This document shows positions 32,960-44,018 of a DNA stretch of 64,000 bases, piece by piece (position 1 is the first letter of the stretch; each line of letters starts with the position of its first letter). Under the pieces are notes generated by a model. The model was not told where the DNA came from. It ran no database searches and saw only the letters and a program-made list of their open reading frames with translations. This DNA comes from Pyrenochaeta sp. MPI-SDFR-AT-0127 (lineage: Eukaryota > Ascomycota > Dothideomycetes > Pleosporales > Cucurbitariaceae), in contig JAGTJM010000026.1 of the NCBI GenBank assembly GCA_020747015.1, positions 62,001 to 126,000 of the forward strand, read 5' to 3'. A program made the position numbers and the translations under genes.

Positions 32960-33959
32960 TGGGGAATGGTGACAGCACTCTGGTGCGTGATGGCTTGCAA
33001 AGGGTATATGTACACTTTCAAGCTCGTTTGTCTCATCATCGTGCATCGCGTCTTTATTACGCAGCACGTTGCGTTCTGGACTTCTCCGCAGAGTATGACG
33101 TCAGGATCGCGTTGTGATTCGATGTCCACACAAGGTTCCCGATGCTTGCAACTAGTATTTCGTTCAGCATATTGATTGGCAGGGACCCAAATTTCAGGGT
33201 ATGGATGTAGCGACAGGGCGGGTGTCAGTGGTGTCGTACCTGCTGATGTGATGCTCGGTAGCTGGTGAGTAAGCTAGGCTAGACCTCTCAAGAGCGCATT
33301 GCGGTCCGATTTCTATTGGTGACTGTAGATGGTTCAGGGTGCTTTGCAATGTGTAGGGAGTGCAAAGCTGTGGCAAGATGTACTTGGAGCGAAGAATACT
33401 TGGGCGGAGAGGAGGAACAAGTGCTATTCAAGAGTGCAGAGTTGCTTCCGTATGATCGATCAAGTGCGAATGAACCGCAGGAAGACATGATGACAAGCTG
33501 TTGGTAGATGAGAGTGAACTGATGCTGAGAGGAGGCTATTATACAACTACATCTAGTTCTCGCATTGCTAAATCCTGCTGCAATGTGACATGATGCTGCC
33601 TTGAACGCCGGGATGGTAACCTGATATTCGGCTTGCCCATGTGTGATCGAATGACAGGTCAGGGTATACTTGAAGTCACGCCACGCCTTTGCAATGCCAA
33701 GCATGCAGCCAGCCGTTCAAGCCTCGCCTTGCCCGTCTATATTTCGACGATGATTCATCGGTACTGTGACCATCGGGTGGATTCGGTGGGCCATCGTTGA
33801 GGATGCCCCGGTTCATCGCATATGTTGATACATGAAACCTGCGCCTCAAGAAAATCCTTGCCAAGCGTAGAGATCGCGTGTTCCCAGGCAAGAAGACTAG
33901 AGCTTATATCATCCTGTCGACAATTCTATTCACGCAGCCGCATTGCTCATGCCATTCAC
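32960..33959. other. Intergenic: cupin promoter and ABC gene 3' flank
   Basis: 1.0 kb. Both neighbours are on the minus strand. It should hold the cupin promoter near 32960-33300 and the 3' flank of the ABC gene near 33700-33959. No gene is recognised. Confidence 0.5.
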
Positions 33960-36354
33960 CTAGACCCTGTTACGGAGCGAGTCCTCTACAGACTCATGCT
34001 CAAGCTCTCTCTCAATCTCCTCTTCCTCAGTCGGTTTGGGGTTCTTCTTTGTGTCCGGCTCGCCTCCATTGAGTTGCCACTCCATGAGCTTATTGAAGGC
34101 CCCATCAGGGTTGTTCGTCAGCTCCTCGTATGTACCTTCTTCCGCAACTTGTCCATCTGCACTGATGCAAATGATGCGGTCCGAACGCTTGATAGTTGAC
34201 AGGCGATGTGCAATGCTAATGGTCGTGTTGTTCTCCTGGAGGAGCTTGTGTAGCGCCTGGTTAACGAGGGTCTCAGATTCTGCATCTAGGGCGCTCGTTG
34301 CTTCATCGAGGATGAGTATGTCAGGTTTTTTTATGAGCGCTCGCGCAATCGCAATGCGCTGCTTTTGACCGCCAGAAAGCTGGGTGCCTCTTGCACCAGC
34401 GTGGGTCTCCAGACCGTCAGGCTAATCGCAGTTAGCATTTTTCATTTCAGGCATACTTAGGGGAAATAGAACGTACAAAGTCGCTGATGAATTGACAATT
34501 GGCCTTTCGTGCAGCGGCTACAATTTCGGCGCGAGTTGCATTGGGCACGCCGTATGCAATATTCTCTGCAATGGTTCCTGAGAATAGGACAGGTTCCTGG
34601 CCAACGAACCCAATCTTTCTCCTCAGCTGCTTTGCGTTGAGAGTGGTAATGTCCCTCCCATCGATCGTGATGGTTCCAGCAGTCGGAACGTAGAAGCGCA
34701 GAAGCAAGCTTGCGACAGTTGATTTGCCGGCTCCACTCGGCGCTACAATAGCCACATTTGTACCCTGTTCTATCTTGAAGTTTAAGTCTTTGAAAATCGA
34801 AACTGCTGGCCGGGTCGGGTAGCTGAAGGAGACCTTCTTGAACTCGATGGGTCCACGCGCAGATTTGACAGCTGCACCCTTAGTTGGCGATATAGTCGGG
34901 TTACGGTCTTGTAGTTCGAAGAGGCGACTAGCCGCTCCCACGCCCTTCATCATCTCGCCGTAGAAGCCGGAAAGTCCCACCATGCTTGAACCGGCATATA
35001 CCGTGTACATCAAGAACGAAGAGAGCTCGCCAATGGAAATGACTCCATTCTTGACCATGTTGCCACCGACGTAGAGAATACCAATGATGGTGAGGTTACC
35101 CATTAATCCCGTGCTTCCGTAAAAGGTTGCTGCTACTATGGCCTCCTTCTTTCCGAGCGCGAAGATCCTCTTGATTTGGCGATTGTACCGTGAGGCTTCT
35201 TGAACCTCTCCAGCAAAAGCTTGGCTCGTTCTAACGTTCCCTAAGCGCTCTTCAGCAATTTTGGTCAATGTGCCAAGGTTCTTTTGAATTTTGCGGCTCA
35301 GATTTCGCAGTGCTCGACCAGAGAAGAAAGCAACAATTGCTACAGGCGGAGCAATCAGGGCGAGGATACCGGTGAGCTTGAGACTGACAAAACCCATCAT
35401 AGCGAAGCCAGCGGCACCGCTGACTAGTGCGCGGAGCCCATCAGACAGATTTTGTGTGATACTCTTTCCAACAATTATCGTGTCGGAGCCGAGGCGGGAA
35501 ATGAGGTCTCCGACCCTGTTCGCATCGAAGAATTCGGCGTTTTGAACAAAGGTCTTGCGGTAAAGCTGGGATCGCAAGCGAGCAACAATGCGCTCTCCGA
35601 CAATGCGCAGGATGATGATGCGACCGAAGTTGAATCCAGCTCCAGCCGTGAGCACTCCGGCTAAGGCAAAATAGAAAGTTGTCATGTTAAGCCCGAAGAG
35701 CAATCCATCAGTCTTGTCGACTTGCGTTGCAGCATCCAGAATTCTACCAATAGAGAAAGGAACAGACAGCGAGATGGCTGAGCCGAACAACAAGAAGAGA
35801 AATGCCCAAGAAAGCGTCCCCATCTCCGGTCTCGCAATCTTGATCAGCCTCCAGATCTCCTTGGTACCACCTGGTGTGCTGCCAGAGCCGGATCCATCCT
35901 TGCTCAGTTTGGCGCTCAGATTGACCTGCTTGGCTTGAGTTGCTTTCTCTGATTTCGCGAAGCCTTGCTCCTCTGCCTCCGCCTCGCCATCGTGTTCCTC
36001 TACATCCACGAGACCCTTCTCCTTGATCTCATCTCGGTACGATTTGCGTTGCTTTGCTGGTGCCTTTGGCGTAGCTTCTGCCAATATTCTCGATGCATGG
36101 AACATTCGAACAGGCTGGTGTAAGCCATTGCGACGTGTGATGCCCGCCGTTGCGCATCGTAGAATGCTGGATGAAAAGATCGGAACTGCTGCACAGCATG
36201 TCGATTTTTGGAAAGGACCGACCGTCTTCGGTGCTGCTGCGGTAGCGAAAGTCCTCGATATTGTTGGCGCTGTTGACTGTATGCGTGATTGTATTTGTGA
36301 AAAGAGAGCTCCGTTGGCCGGACTGTGCCAGGCCTTTGCGGAGAAGGCCCGCAT
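33960..36354 (-). CDS. MDL1: Mitochondrial ABC half-transporter (Mdl1/ABCB10-type)
   Basis: 779 residues in exons 36354-34477 and 34421-33960. The start MRAFSAKAWHSP begins a long Ser/Ala/Arg presequence for mitochondria (RTFATAAAPKTVG, MFHASRILAEA). The membrane domain follows (WAFLFLLFGSAISLSVPFSI onward, about 180-480, six spans). The nucleotide-binding domain has VAPSGAGKST as Walker A (538-546), the Q-loop in FVGQEPVLF, the signature LSGGQKQRIAIARAL, Walker B ILILDEATSALD and the H-loop SIAHRLST. Yeast Mdl1 exports matrix peptides made by m-AAA proteases; ABCB10 serves haem synthesis. The first Walker A glycine is Ala here. An in-frame ATG at 36741 would add 129 residues without targeting features; I take 36354. 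Confidence 0.9.
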
Positions 36355-37068
36355 AGCTTGTCGCGAGGCAGACTGGACGACTACCGGTTTCGAAGGATGA
36401 ATTGAAGCTGTATAGACGCACTCGACATGGCGATAGGCGGTCTGACTGAGTGTGGGCGGTTCCGGAGAATGTTGACGGGCTCCTGACAAAATCTCGGCCT
36501 CGGTGATGTCGTAATGAAGCCCGCGGCGATCGCGCACGGAACACGTGCAGCTGCCCACGCCGATGGAGGGGACTCCAAATCGCACCAAGTATGCAGGGAG
36601 GCTTCTCCACGCCCCAGTAGTTTTGTGTGGATCTGTGGGAAGGACGCGTAAAATCTTCAGAACATCATGTCTGGTGTATACACTTTTCAAGATGCACGAC
36701 GTCACCGTTATAACTGCTAGGGATGGTCGCTTTTGTGACATGTACTACTTCGGCAGACCCTGCTCATGCTGGCTGACTGATTGCAAACATGCGGCACGGA
36801 AACCCATTTCTACATCATATGCCTTCGTGCCGCTTTCGTGCCAATGGAATCAGTGATACAGAATTAGGCATGCTGCTGAGCACAGCCACAGCGATGACTG
36901 TGATGGCATAGTTTGTTGCCTGCGACTCATAAGCCATCGGATGTATTTAATATTTAACGACCTTTCACTCAGGAGCATTGATCATTCGCAACAGCTACGA
37001 GTGTAAAACCCTCTGTCGCCGAGATTATACTTCATTTAAAGGCCATCAACGATTGGGGGAACCTATTT
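36355..37068. promoter_or_regulatory. Divergent promoter region, ABC transporter / RTCA
   Basis: 714 bp between divergent starts. The left half stays open in the ABC frame as far as an ATG at 36741, so part may be coding if that start is used. The right half near 36940-37068 is A+T-rich (gtatttaatatttaacgacc) and is the likely RTCA promoter. Confidence 0.45.
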
Positions 37069-38289
37069 ATGGCGCCCAAAACCTCAGCACTCCCACCCCT
37101 CCACCTCGAAGGTACAACTCTTGAAGGTGGTGGCCAACTCCTTCGGCTGGCTCTTGGTCTCTCCAGCTTAACTAAGAAGCCCATAACAATCACTAATATT
37201 CGTGGTAAACGCTCAGGAGGTGGTGGTCTCAAGTCTCAACATCTGACCTGCGTCCAATGGCTCGGCCAAGCATGCAATGCACGGTTAAGCGGCGTAGGAT
37301 TGAAGAGCAAAGAAATCACCTTTGTGCCAAACTTGACGAGAGGGAGGAACAATGAGCTAGATGTTGGAGAAGTACGAATCAATCAAAATACCCCCGGTAG
37401 TGTCAATTTGATACTTCAAGCCATACTTCCATACCTTCTTTTCTGTGGAGCCAATGGGAAGATCAGGGTGCGAATCACGGGAGGAACGGATGTTTCGAAT
37501 TCACCTTCATACGACTACGTTGCTCAAGTCCTTCTACCGATGCTAGAGCGTGTTGGTCTGCCACACATTGAAACACAACTACACTCACGCGGTTGGTCGC
37601 AGGGCAGTACAAGGCTGGGTAGCCTAACCTACACCATCACACCCATGGCAAAAAGACTACCCAGCTTCCAGTTAGTGGAGCGTGGGGATATTCGCAGTGT
37701 CAAAGCCACAGTCATCGCCCCCAGAGAGACAGAACAACACTTCCGGGATGAACTGGACATCATGTTTGAGAAACGCGAGTCGAGAATATTCGGCAGTACG
37801 CTCGAACCTGAAATCGACGTCACATTTGAAGATTCACACCACGAGAAGCGATACTACGTCCTCCTAGTCGCCACAACAACAACCGGCATGAAGCTTGGTC
37901 GCGACTGGCTCTACAATCAGGCTGTCCGTCCTGGCAAAACTGAGAAAATAGTGCCGGCTATCATCAAAAGGGTTTCTGACGAGCTTCTCAGCGAAATTGA
38001 GCACGGTGGCTGTGTTGACGAATACCTACGAGACCAGCTGATTGTGTTTCAGGCGCTAGCAGAGGGCAAGAGCGTAGTTCATGGTGGCAAGAGAAAGGGG
38101 GATATCCTAGTGGAACCAAGTCTACATGCTAAGACTGCTATGTGGGTCACGAAAGAAATCATAGGTGTCGACTTTGATGAAGATGGTGGATGTCATGGGA
38201 TCGGATTTAATCCTCAAGGTCATGAAGATAGGGATGGGGCCGAAGACTTGATCCACGGCCTGGATAAGATGGGAATGACAGCATCGTAA
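37069..38289 (+). CDS. rtcA: RNA 3'-terminal phosphate cyclase
   Basis: 406 residues, intronless. This enzyme converts RNA 3'-phosphate to a 2',3'-cyclic phosphate with ATP through an enzyme-AMP (histidine) intermediate. Family marks: LEGTTLEGGGQLLRLALGLS at the N-terminus, the GGGGLKSQHLTCVQWLGQA segment, PGSVNLILQAILPYLLF and the insert-type middle. The C-terminal SLHAKTAMWV contains the His expected to be adenylated by comparison with bacterial and human cyclases. The start follows directly on an A+T-rich leader. It is the cyclase (RtcA) branch rather than the inactive Rcl1 ribosome-biogenesis branch, judged from that His. The gene ends 52 bp from the stop of the convergent MFS gene. Confidence 0.92.
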   Translation: MAPKTSALPPLHLEGTTLEGGGQLLRLALGLSSLTKKPITITNIRGKRSGGGGLKSQHLTCVQWLGQACNARLSGVGLKSKEITFVPNLTRGRNNELDVGEVRINQNTPGSVNLILQAILPYLLFCGANGKIRVRITGGTDVSNSPSYDYVAQVLLPMLERVGLPHIETQLHSRGWSQGSTRLGSLTYTITPMAKRLPSFQLVERGDIRSVKATVIAPRETEQHFRDELDIMFEKRESRIFGSTLEPEIDVTFEDSHHEKRYYVLLVATTTTGMKLGRDWLYNQAVRPGKTEKIVPAIIKRVSDELLSEIEHGGCVDEYLRDQLIVFQALAEGKSVVHGGKRKGDILVEPSLHAKTAMWVTKEIIGVDFDEDGGCHGIGFNPQGHEDRDGAEDLIHGLDKMGMTAS

Positions 38290-38341
38290 CCATATTTACT
38301 CCCTGTATAAATCGATACCCATAACAGCTTCGATACACCTC

Positions 38342-39915
38342 TCACAATGCATACCTGAAATGGCTTGCCTTACCATCTGTCAAATCGCTGAATCCATCTT
38401 GCACAGCTTGCTCATCCTCTCCTTGTCCATACAACGTATCCCTCCTCTTATTCTCCCACCACATGTACTGCCTCAATACCAAAGCGACAATTACCATCCC
38501 GCAGTAACATGCAATGAGGCCTATAAGTGCAGAGAAGTACCTCGGCGCCTCCCGTGGAAAGAATATATTGGCGCCCGCAATGTTACCAGCAGCATAGAAC
38601 AAGAACCATAAACCGTTCGCTGTACTGCGTTTAGTGTGTCCTGCAATATTTGTCGTGAGAAGATTCCAGGACAAAATCACTGGGGCGCCAATAATGTATT
38701 GCAGCCAAGTGCACCCGACGAGGCTCCAACGCTGGGAGAGAGGCGTGAAACGAATGCCGAGGAGCCCAGCAAGTGGCGGGAGACATATAAATGCTAAGAT
38801 TAGGCAGCGCGTGTTTTTGAAGTATCCTGCCGCCAATCCGCACAAGGGGACAACAACAAATTCTATGGCGCCGGTAGGTAGTTGCAGCAACGTGGCGTAG
38901 ATGCCAGAGAAGCCGAAGCCTTTGATGAGAGCAGAGGCAAAGTTCGACACTCCACCATTGACTACACCGCATCCAAGGCCAATGAGGACAAGGCAATGTA
39001 CTTTGAAATCAAGGACCGCTTCGATGGCTTGGGCTTTGTGGAATTGCTTCGTTTTGACACCGATCATGTTACTCGCGATTCTGTCAATGGCAACGATTCG
39101 CTGCTTGTGTGTAAGAAATTTGGCCGATGAAGGCGAGTCGGGCATAACCCAAAGGAAAACCCATGCCCATACGAAATTCAAAAGCCCTATGACAAGGAAG
39201 ATAAGCTGCCAGGTTTTAATGTTTGGACTGTGTGCGTGGCCGAGTCCATATCCAAGCAGTGCGCCGACCATCGTAGCTACGCCATTGAAGGCCAGGAATA
39301 CGCACATACGTAGTGGTTGCTCGGATCGTGTGTAGAACATAGAGACAATATTCATGATGGCGGGTGAGATGGACGCTTCAAACATGCCCAGCAAGAAACG
39401 CAGCGCCAGAATACCAGCGTAGTTTTTCGCCGCAACGTGGCAACAGAGTAGGAGCGACCAAAGTAAAATCATGCTACCGGTATACTTTGACACTGGCAGG
39501 CGTTGGATCAAGTAGTTGGCAGGCAGAGCCCAGAACAGGTAGCCGAAATTAAAGATAGCTGCAACCCATCCGTATCGCGCCCCTTGGAGGCCAAGGTCTG
39601 GCGTCAGTGTGTATGCGTTGGCGTAGTTTAAGGAGAGCTTGTCGAGGAACTGGATGGTATAGGTAATGCATATCTGACGTAGTTTTTAGATTTGTGACAA
39701 TCGTATAGGGGGTTTGCACTTACCATCGGCATAATTACCCAATCGATTTTACGAAGAACTGCCTTCCTCTCAGCATCAAGCTCCTCTCTCGAGTACTGCC
39801 TGACTTCAAGGTACAAGTCTGCCCCGATATCACGCATCTGCTTCTCGGCAGCTAGTTGTCCTTCATCGAAGCTAGTGTCTCGCACTGGTGAAATATCATG
39901 TCGTTTCTCTGCCAT
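38342..39915 (-). CDS. MFS permease, allantoate permease (Dal5/anion:cation symporter) family
   Basis: 507 residues in exons 39915-39724 and 39673-38342. A hydrophilic N-terminus leads to KIDWVIMPM, then TYTIQFLDKLSLNYANAYTL (span 1), YGWVAAIFNFGYLFWALPAN (span 2), FLLGMFEASISPAIMNIVSM and a further eight or so spans, giving the usual 12. The motifs LDK...NYANAY and RFLLGxFEA are typical of fungal ACS-family permeases (TC 2.A.1.14) for vitamins, allantoate, nicotinate and similar anions. The substrate cannot be told. Plasma membrane is expected. The 3' end is 52 bp from the RTCA stop, so the two transcripts must overlap or use very short 3' ends. Confidence 0.9.
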
Positions 39916-40567
39916 TGTAGCCTCTCAAAACAAGATCATGTGCTTGGAGAAGAGTTTGGGAATAGTGAATTTTTGATGTAGCGGAAGGTGTGAAATATTC
40001 TGGCTCAGGCTCCTTGCGTTATCTCGTTTGGTAGCACCTCGACGTAGATGCCAATCGCGGGATGTGCGTTACTTATGCCTGCAGCCTTCGTGCACTATGT
40101 CCACCCTTGGCGTTTGCCTCAACAGCGATACAAAGCGCTATCATCATATCTTGTCCAGGTGCTCTTATCGCCCGCGTTGAACACTGCCTATCTTTACCTA
40201 TGCTGGCCGTAGTACGAATGCACCTTACTGCAGTTGACGTCGTTGGTGTAGATCCTTCGGCAAGTCGAATCGGGCAATTCTCGGGTGGGAATACCCGAAT
40301 AGTATAGCCTACCTCTTTCGCAGACTGGAGATTTGAAAGTTGGCAAGGTGAGACAGGTGGTTGTTATCATGCTTGCACAAAAGAGTGAATTGCTATCCTG
40401 CATTGATGCTGACCGAACTGAGTGCTGGACTGCTCTCCTAATCTCGATTTCAATGGTCTTATAATTCGGTGAGTTGGGGACGCCAGTGGTGCACGCAAAA
40501 GAAGTTTTAATAAGTTGCTGGGCGCAGTAACACTCATGTCTTCAATGATGGTAAGTTGAGAAATGTC
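39916..40567. other. Intergenic: MFS promoter and STRAP 3' flank
   Basis: 652 bp between two minus-strand genes. It should contain the MFS promoter. No gene or clear motif is seen. Confidence 0.5.
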
Positions 40568-41570
40568 TTATTTCCATAGCCCGTACGGTCCTTGAGTGAA
40601 TTTCCAAAGCTTTACTGTGCCGTCCTCACTGCCAGTTGCGTAAAGCTTCCCATCTGGCGAAAAGCTCGCCGACCAAATAGGACCATGATGGCCTTTGTTT
40701 GTCTCCAGCTCTTTCTCCTCGTCAAAGTCCCACACCCTTACCCAAGTGTCATTCTGGTTGCTACCACCAGTGACAAATCTCCGCTGACCGCTATGTAGAG
40801 CTACACTAGCGATTTCGTACGGAGTCTTGATGCTCTTGATGAGCGAGCCAGGGGCTAGGCTGTTGAAGAAGTAGACGCTGTTTCCAGCGGCCACGCTCAG
40901 TACGCCTTCCGAGGAGGTGTTATCCAACTCGCACGAGCCTAGAACGCCTTCGATCACCGCCTCTCCAATAGTGGATTCTTGCCGTAGGTCCCACCATCGT
41001 ACTTTCTTGTCCTCTGCTGCCGTAATCACAATATTTGGGTCGGATGTCCACACAATGGACTTGATCGTGCCGCCATGAACACCTGCACCAATCTCGAAGC
41101 TGGTCGCCGAATCGCTCCGGGACAGGTCATATATGCGCAATTTCTTCTCCATACCACCTGTTGCGAGGATTTGAGGTTGAGGCTGATTCGGGAATGCGAC
41201 TGCGCGGACGATGTGGTTGTGTGAAAGAGTATGCAGAGCTTCACCAGTATGAGTGTCCCACACCTTCCTAGGCTTTGTTAGTATTGATCTCTCAGGAACC
41301 AGGGTGCACCAACGCGGAGAAATCTGCCGAGGCTGTTGCGGCCAAGGAGGCATCTGACGAGAGTCTCGCTTGCCAAACTGCGCCTTTGTGACCCAAGAAA
41401 GTACCAATCCAGTCGCCAGTAATGCCGTCACGGAGCATAGGATTGCCGTCTTTGCATGCAGATATGATGTAATATTGGTCCTCATCTACGATGGACGAGA
41501 GGTGTATATGTGGGACGGGACGTGAGTGTCCATGACAGGTAAGCGGTACCACTTTGGTTGTGTCAGGCAT
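40568..41570 (-). CDS. STRAP/Unr-interacting-protein-like WD40 protein
   Basis: 318 residues in exons 41570-41314 and 41267-40568; the intron has a TACTAAC branch. The N-terminus MPDTTKVVPLTCHGHSRPV opens the first of seven WD40 blades: KDGNPMLRDGITGDWIGTF, SADFSAKVWDTHTGEAL, GGMEKKLRIYDL, DKKVRWWDLR, NSVYFF, NDTWVRVWDFDEE and GSEDGTVKLWKFTQGPYGLWK. The phrase HGHSRPV...KDGxPMLRxGxTGDWIGTFxGHKGAVW is specific to STRAP (UNRIP), a partner of the SMN complex and of receptor kinases in animals. In fungi it is an eIF3i-like WD40 scaffold of less certain role. Confidence 0.9.
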
Positions 41571-42656
41571 CGTGGAACAGCAATGCGGTCAAAGGATTCT
41601 GATTGAGGCTAAAGGAGGATGTCGCGATCGGGAGGCCCTGAAAGTTCTCTTGAAAAGCAGTTCCAGAGAGGTGAGGCTCGAGGATAGGAGGGCGTGTGAT
41701 CTGTCTAGACTACCGTTGGATTGAGTTGAGCACTGGTGCTGAGGCTATGGCAGAGTCGGTGACTGGTCTGACAACGGAAAATGACACAAATGAGCGCGAA
41801 CAATGCAAAAAGGTCGAAAATTGGGTCGTAACGTCGTGAAAGTGGTTTGGCTGTAATATCACAAAAGCATGCAGTACCCCTCGAGGGGAAGTTTGAAACG
41901 ACCGTTTCGATCCACTAGCGCCGGATAATTTACGGAACTGAGGCTTGCATTCACACCACAGAAGCGACCATGGATTGCGAATACATCTTTTAACTGATTC
42001 GAGATGCAATGCCCCTTATTTATTCACAGTTTCGAACTCGATACGCTTTATTATTGCTGTCTAGTGGTACGCCGGCCCTTGTGATAGACAGGGAGTGCTA
42101 CCTCATCCAGCGTGCACCTAACATGTACTCATGCATAACACGTCGAAGGTTATCAAGCATGCCAATCAATTTGTTTCCTCAAGCTCTAATCAATTTTCTT
42201 ATTTGATAATACATATCTAACATTATAGACACCTTCGTCGACGACTTGATTATTTAGCCTAATGCTACTTTCGTGTATCAAGAAAGGGCTTATAGATTCA
42301 ACTTTTGTTGCAATAGGGGAATCTCAATGTGCACTAACCATCCAAAAGGGTGCCCGGACAACAAAATCAATATTTCTCCGTGTGTGAAATGGCCTTCGAA
42401 ACGTTGTTCGATTCTCAAGCTGTGACAGATGAGTGCCCTCTGTAGCTCAAAGAAACCGCACAGATATATTACACTTTCACGAATTTGTTTGATGTGCGTA
42501 CAATAATTGCCATAGCAGCGATCTGAGAGTTTCACAAGTAGCAGCGCTGTTTGGCATATCTTTCCAACACCCTCACCCACTTGTACCAACAATCAATCCC
42601 ACTCAACTTTATTGAAACAATCATTCTACATCTCAACCTCTCCAACATTGGACAAA
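41571..42656. promoter_or_regulatory. Divergent region, STRAP / F-box gene
   Basis: 1.09 kb between divergent starts. The left side is mixed in composition; the right side from about 42160 becomes A+T-richer, where the gene-poor block begins. No gene is supported. Confidence 0.45.
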
Positions 42657-44018
42657 ATGACGGAATTCACAGCTACAGTTCTACCTGAAATAAAGACGAA
42701 GCTCGAGCACCTTCCCAATGAGCTGCTACTCCAAATCATGGACTGCCTACCTACATCTACACTCAAAGTTGCTGTTGTTGTGTGCAAAGCTATTCGAACA
42801 ATTGTTGAAGAGTCCTTGTATAAACATGTCAGTATTGCTCCTAGCCAGTTGCTTGGCTCGCAACGGTCTTATTCGACCTTACTATTCCTTAAAACTCTAC
42901 TCGCTCGACCTGATTTGGCTGGCATTGTCAAGTCACTCGCTATGTGGATTGAAGATGACAGGGCCACGGAGGACGTTACTACTATTGCAGGCCTTATGAT
43001 CCCTGGCTCTGTTTCGGTTGGTATCAGCTACTCTGCGGCAGAACTTGCAGTGACGGTTCTATCAATTTTACCAGCAGTAGAGAGACTTCAGCTCGATGTG
43101 ACATCACTGCGCAGCAACGATACAGGGCCACTTCGGCCTGCAGCATCACTGTTCACGGCATCTCATCAGCATGAAATTAAATTGGTCTCTACATTCACCA
43201 ATGTTCGCAGTCTGGTCTGGGCAGGCCCCGAAGTTTCATTCAGCCTTGCCAGCTTACCTAACTTGGAAAGCCTTACACTGCCCAAACATAGTATGTTCTT
43301 TCGCTCCGCAGAACATCACGAGATTTCGAACATAACTACATTATCACTCAAGACCGATACGCGCATCCTTCTTCCAGCTACACAACCAATCTCGAACAAG
43401 ATACAGTACCTTTCCGTCTTCCTCGAGGGATGTTTGTTCCTCAAGAAGTTGGTGATTGCTATTAATGACGTTCCAATGTTTGTTAGGACAAGTGGACATC
43501 TCCGTGCGCACCGCGGAAGACAGGGCCACATCGATACCTTGATTGAGTTGCTTGCAGAGTCAATCCCTGCGTTGGAAGATCTTGAAATTGTATTAGACCA
43601 AGAGGAAAACAACTGGTGGCTCGATCACATCATACCTGTTACAGTCCTGAAGGATTTAGCCCGGTTGAAGTCAGTGAAGATACCACAACAAGGCTTAGTA
43701 GGTGGTGATCAGCCTGGTACCTCAATCGTAGCGACTAGCATATCTGAGCTGTTGCCAGAGAGTCTCGAGCGACTTGAGCTTCTCTACCCCAGCGAAAATG
43801 TTTTCGAATTCTTTGATCGTTTGATTCAAGAACGCCATGATTGTCCTAAACTGGATCAAGTCGTCATTCACTGCGCAACTTTTGGTCGAGGCCTTCCCTT
43901 CCGCCAACTAGGCGACGGCATCGGAATGCAAAAGCTCTGGGAGACCAATCTGGTTAGTAAACAGCTTCGTGAGGTTGGCATCGAAACAGAGTTGCGTGGC
44001 CCAATGATGCACGCTTAA
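42657..44018 (+). CDS. F-box domain protein
   Basis: 453 residues, intronless. The start MTEFTATVLPEIKT leads into the F-box LEHLPNELLLQIMDCLPTST followed by VVVCKAIRTIVEESLYKHV (about residues 20-65). The remainder is leucine-rich and irregular (LSILPAVERLQLDV, LASLPNLESLTLP, IPALEDLEIVLD, LLPESLERLELLYP), as expected for a fungal F-box/LRR-like substrate adaptor of an SCF ubiquitin ligase. Partners and substrate are unknown. It is unlike the F-box protein at 26261 beyond the general plan. It sits at the edge of the A+T-rich, gene-poor block. Confidence 0.75.
   Translation: MTEFTATVLPEIKTKLEHLPNELLLQIMDCLPTSTLKVAVVVCKAIRTIVEESLYKHVSIAPSQLLGSQRSYSTLLFLKTLLARPDLAGIVKSLAMWIEDDRATEDVTTIAGLMIPGSVSVGISYSAAELAVTVLSILPAVERLQLDVTSLRSNDTGPLRPAASLFTASHQHEIKLVSTFTNVRSLVWAGPEVSFSLASLPNLESLTLPKHSMFFRSAEHHEISNITTLSLKTDTRILLPATQPISNKIQYLSVFLEGCLFLKKLVIAINDVPMFVRTSGHLRAHRGRQGHIDTLIELLAESIPALEDLEIVLDQEENNWWLDHIIPVTVLKDLARLKSVKIPQQGLVGGDQPGTSIVATSISELLPESLERLELLYPSENVFEFFDRLIQERHDCPKLDQVVIHCATFGRGLPFRQLGDGIGMQKLWETNLVSKQLREVGIETELRGPMMHA

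Noticed and set aside
36355..36741. 129-residue N-terminal extension of the ABC transporter from ATG 36741
   Set aside because: It has no targeting character, while the ATG at 36354 starts a good mitochondrial presequence. The extension is probably open by chance, but transcripts could change this.
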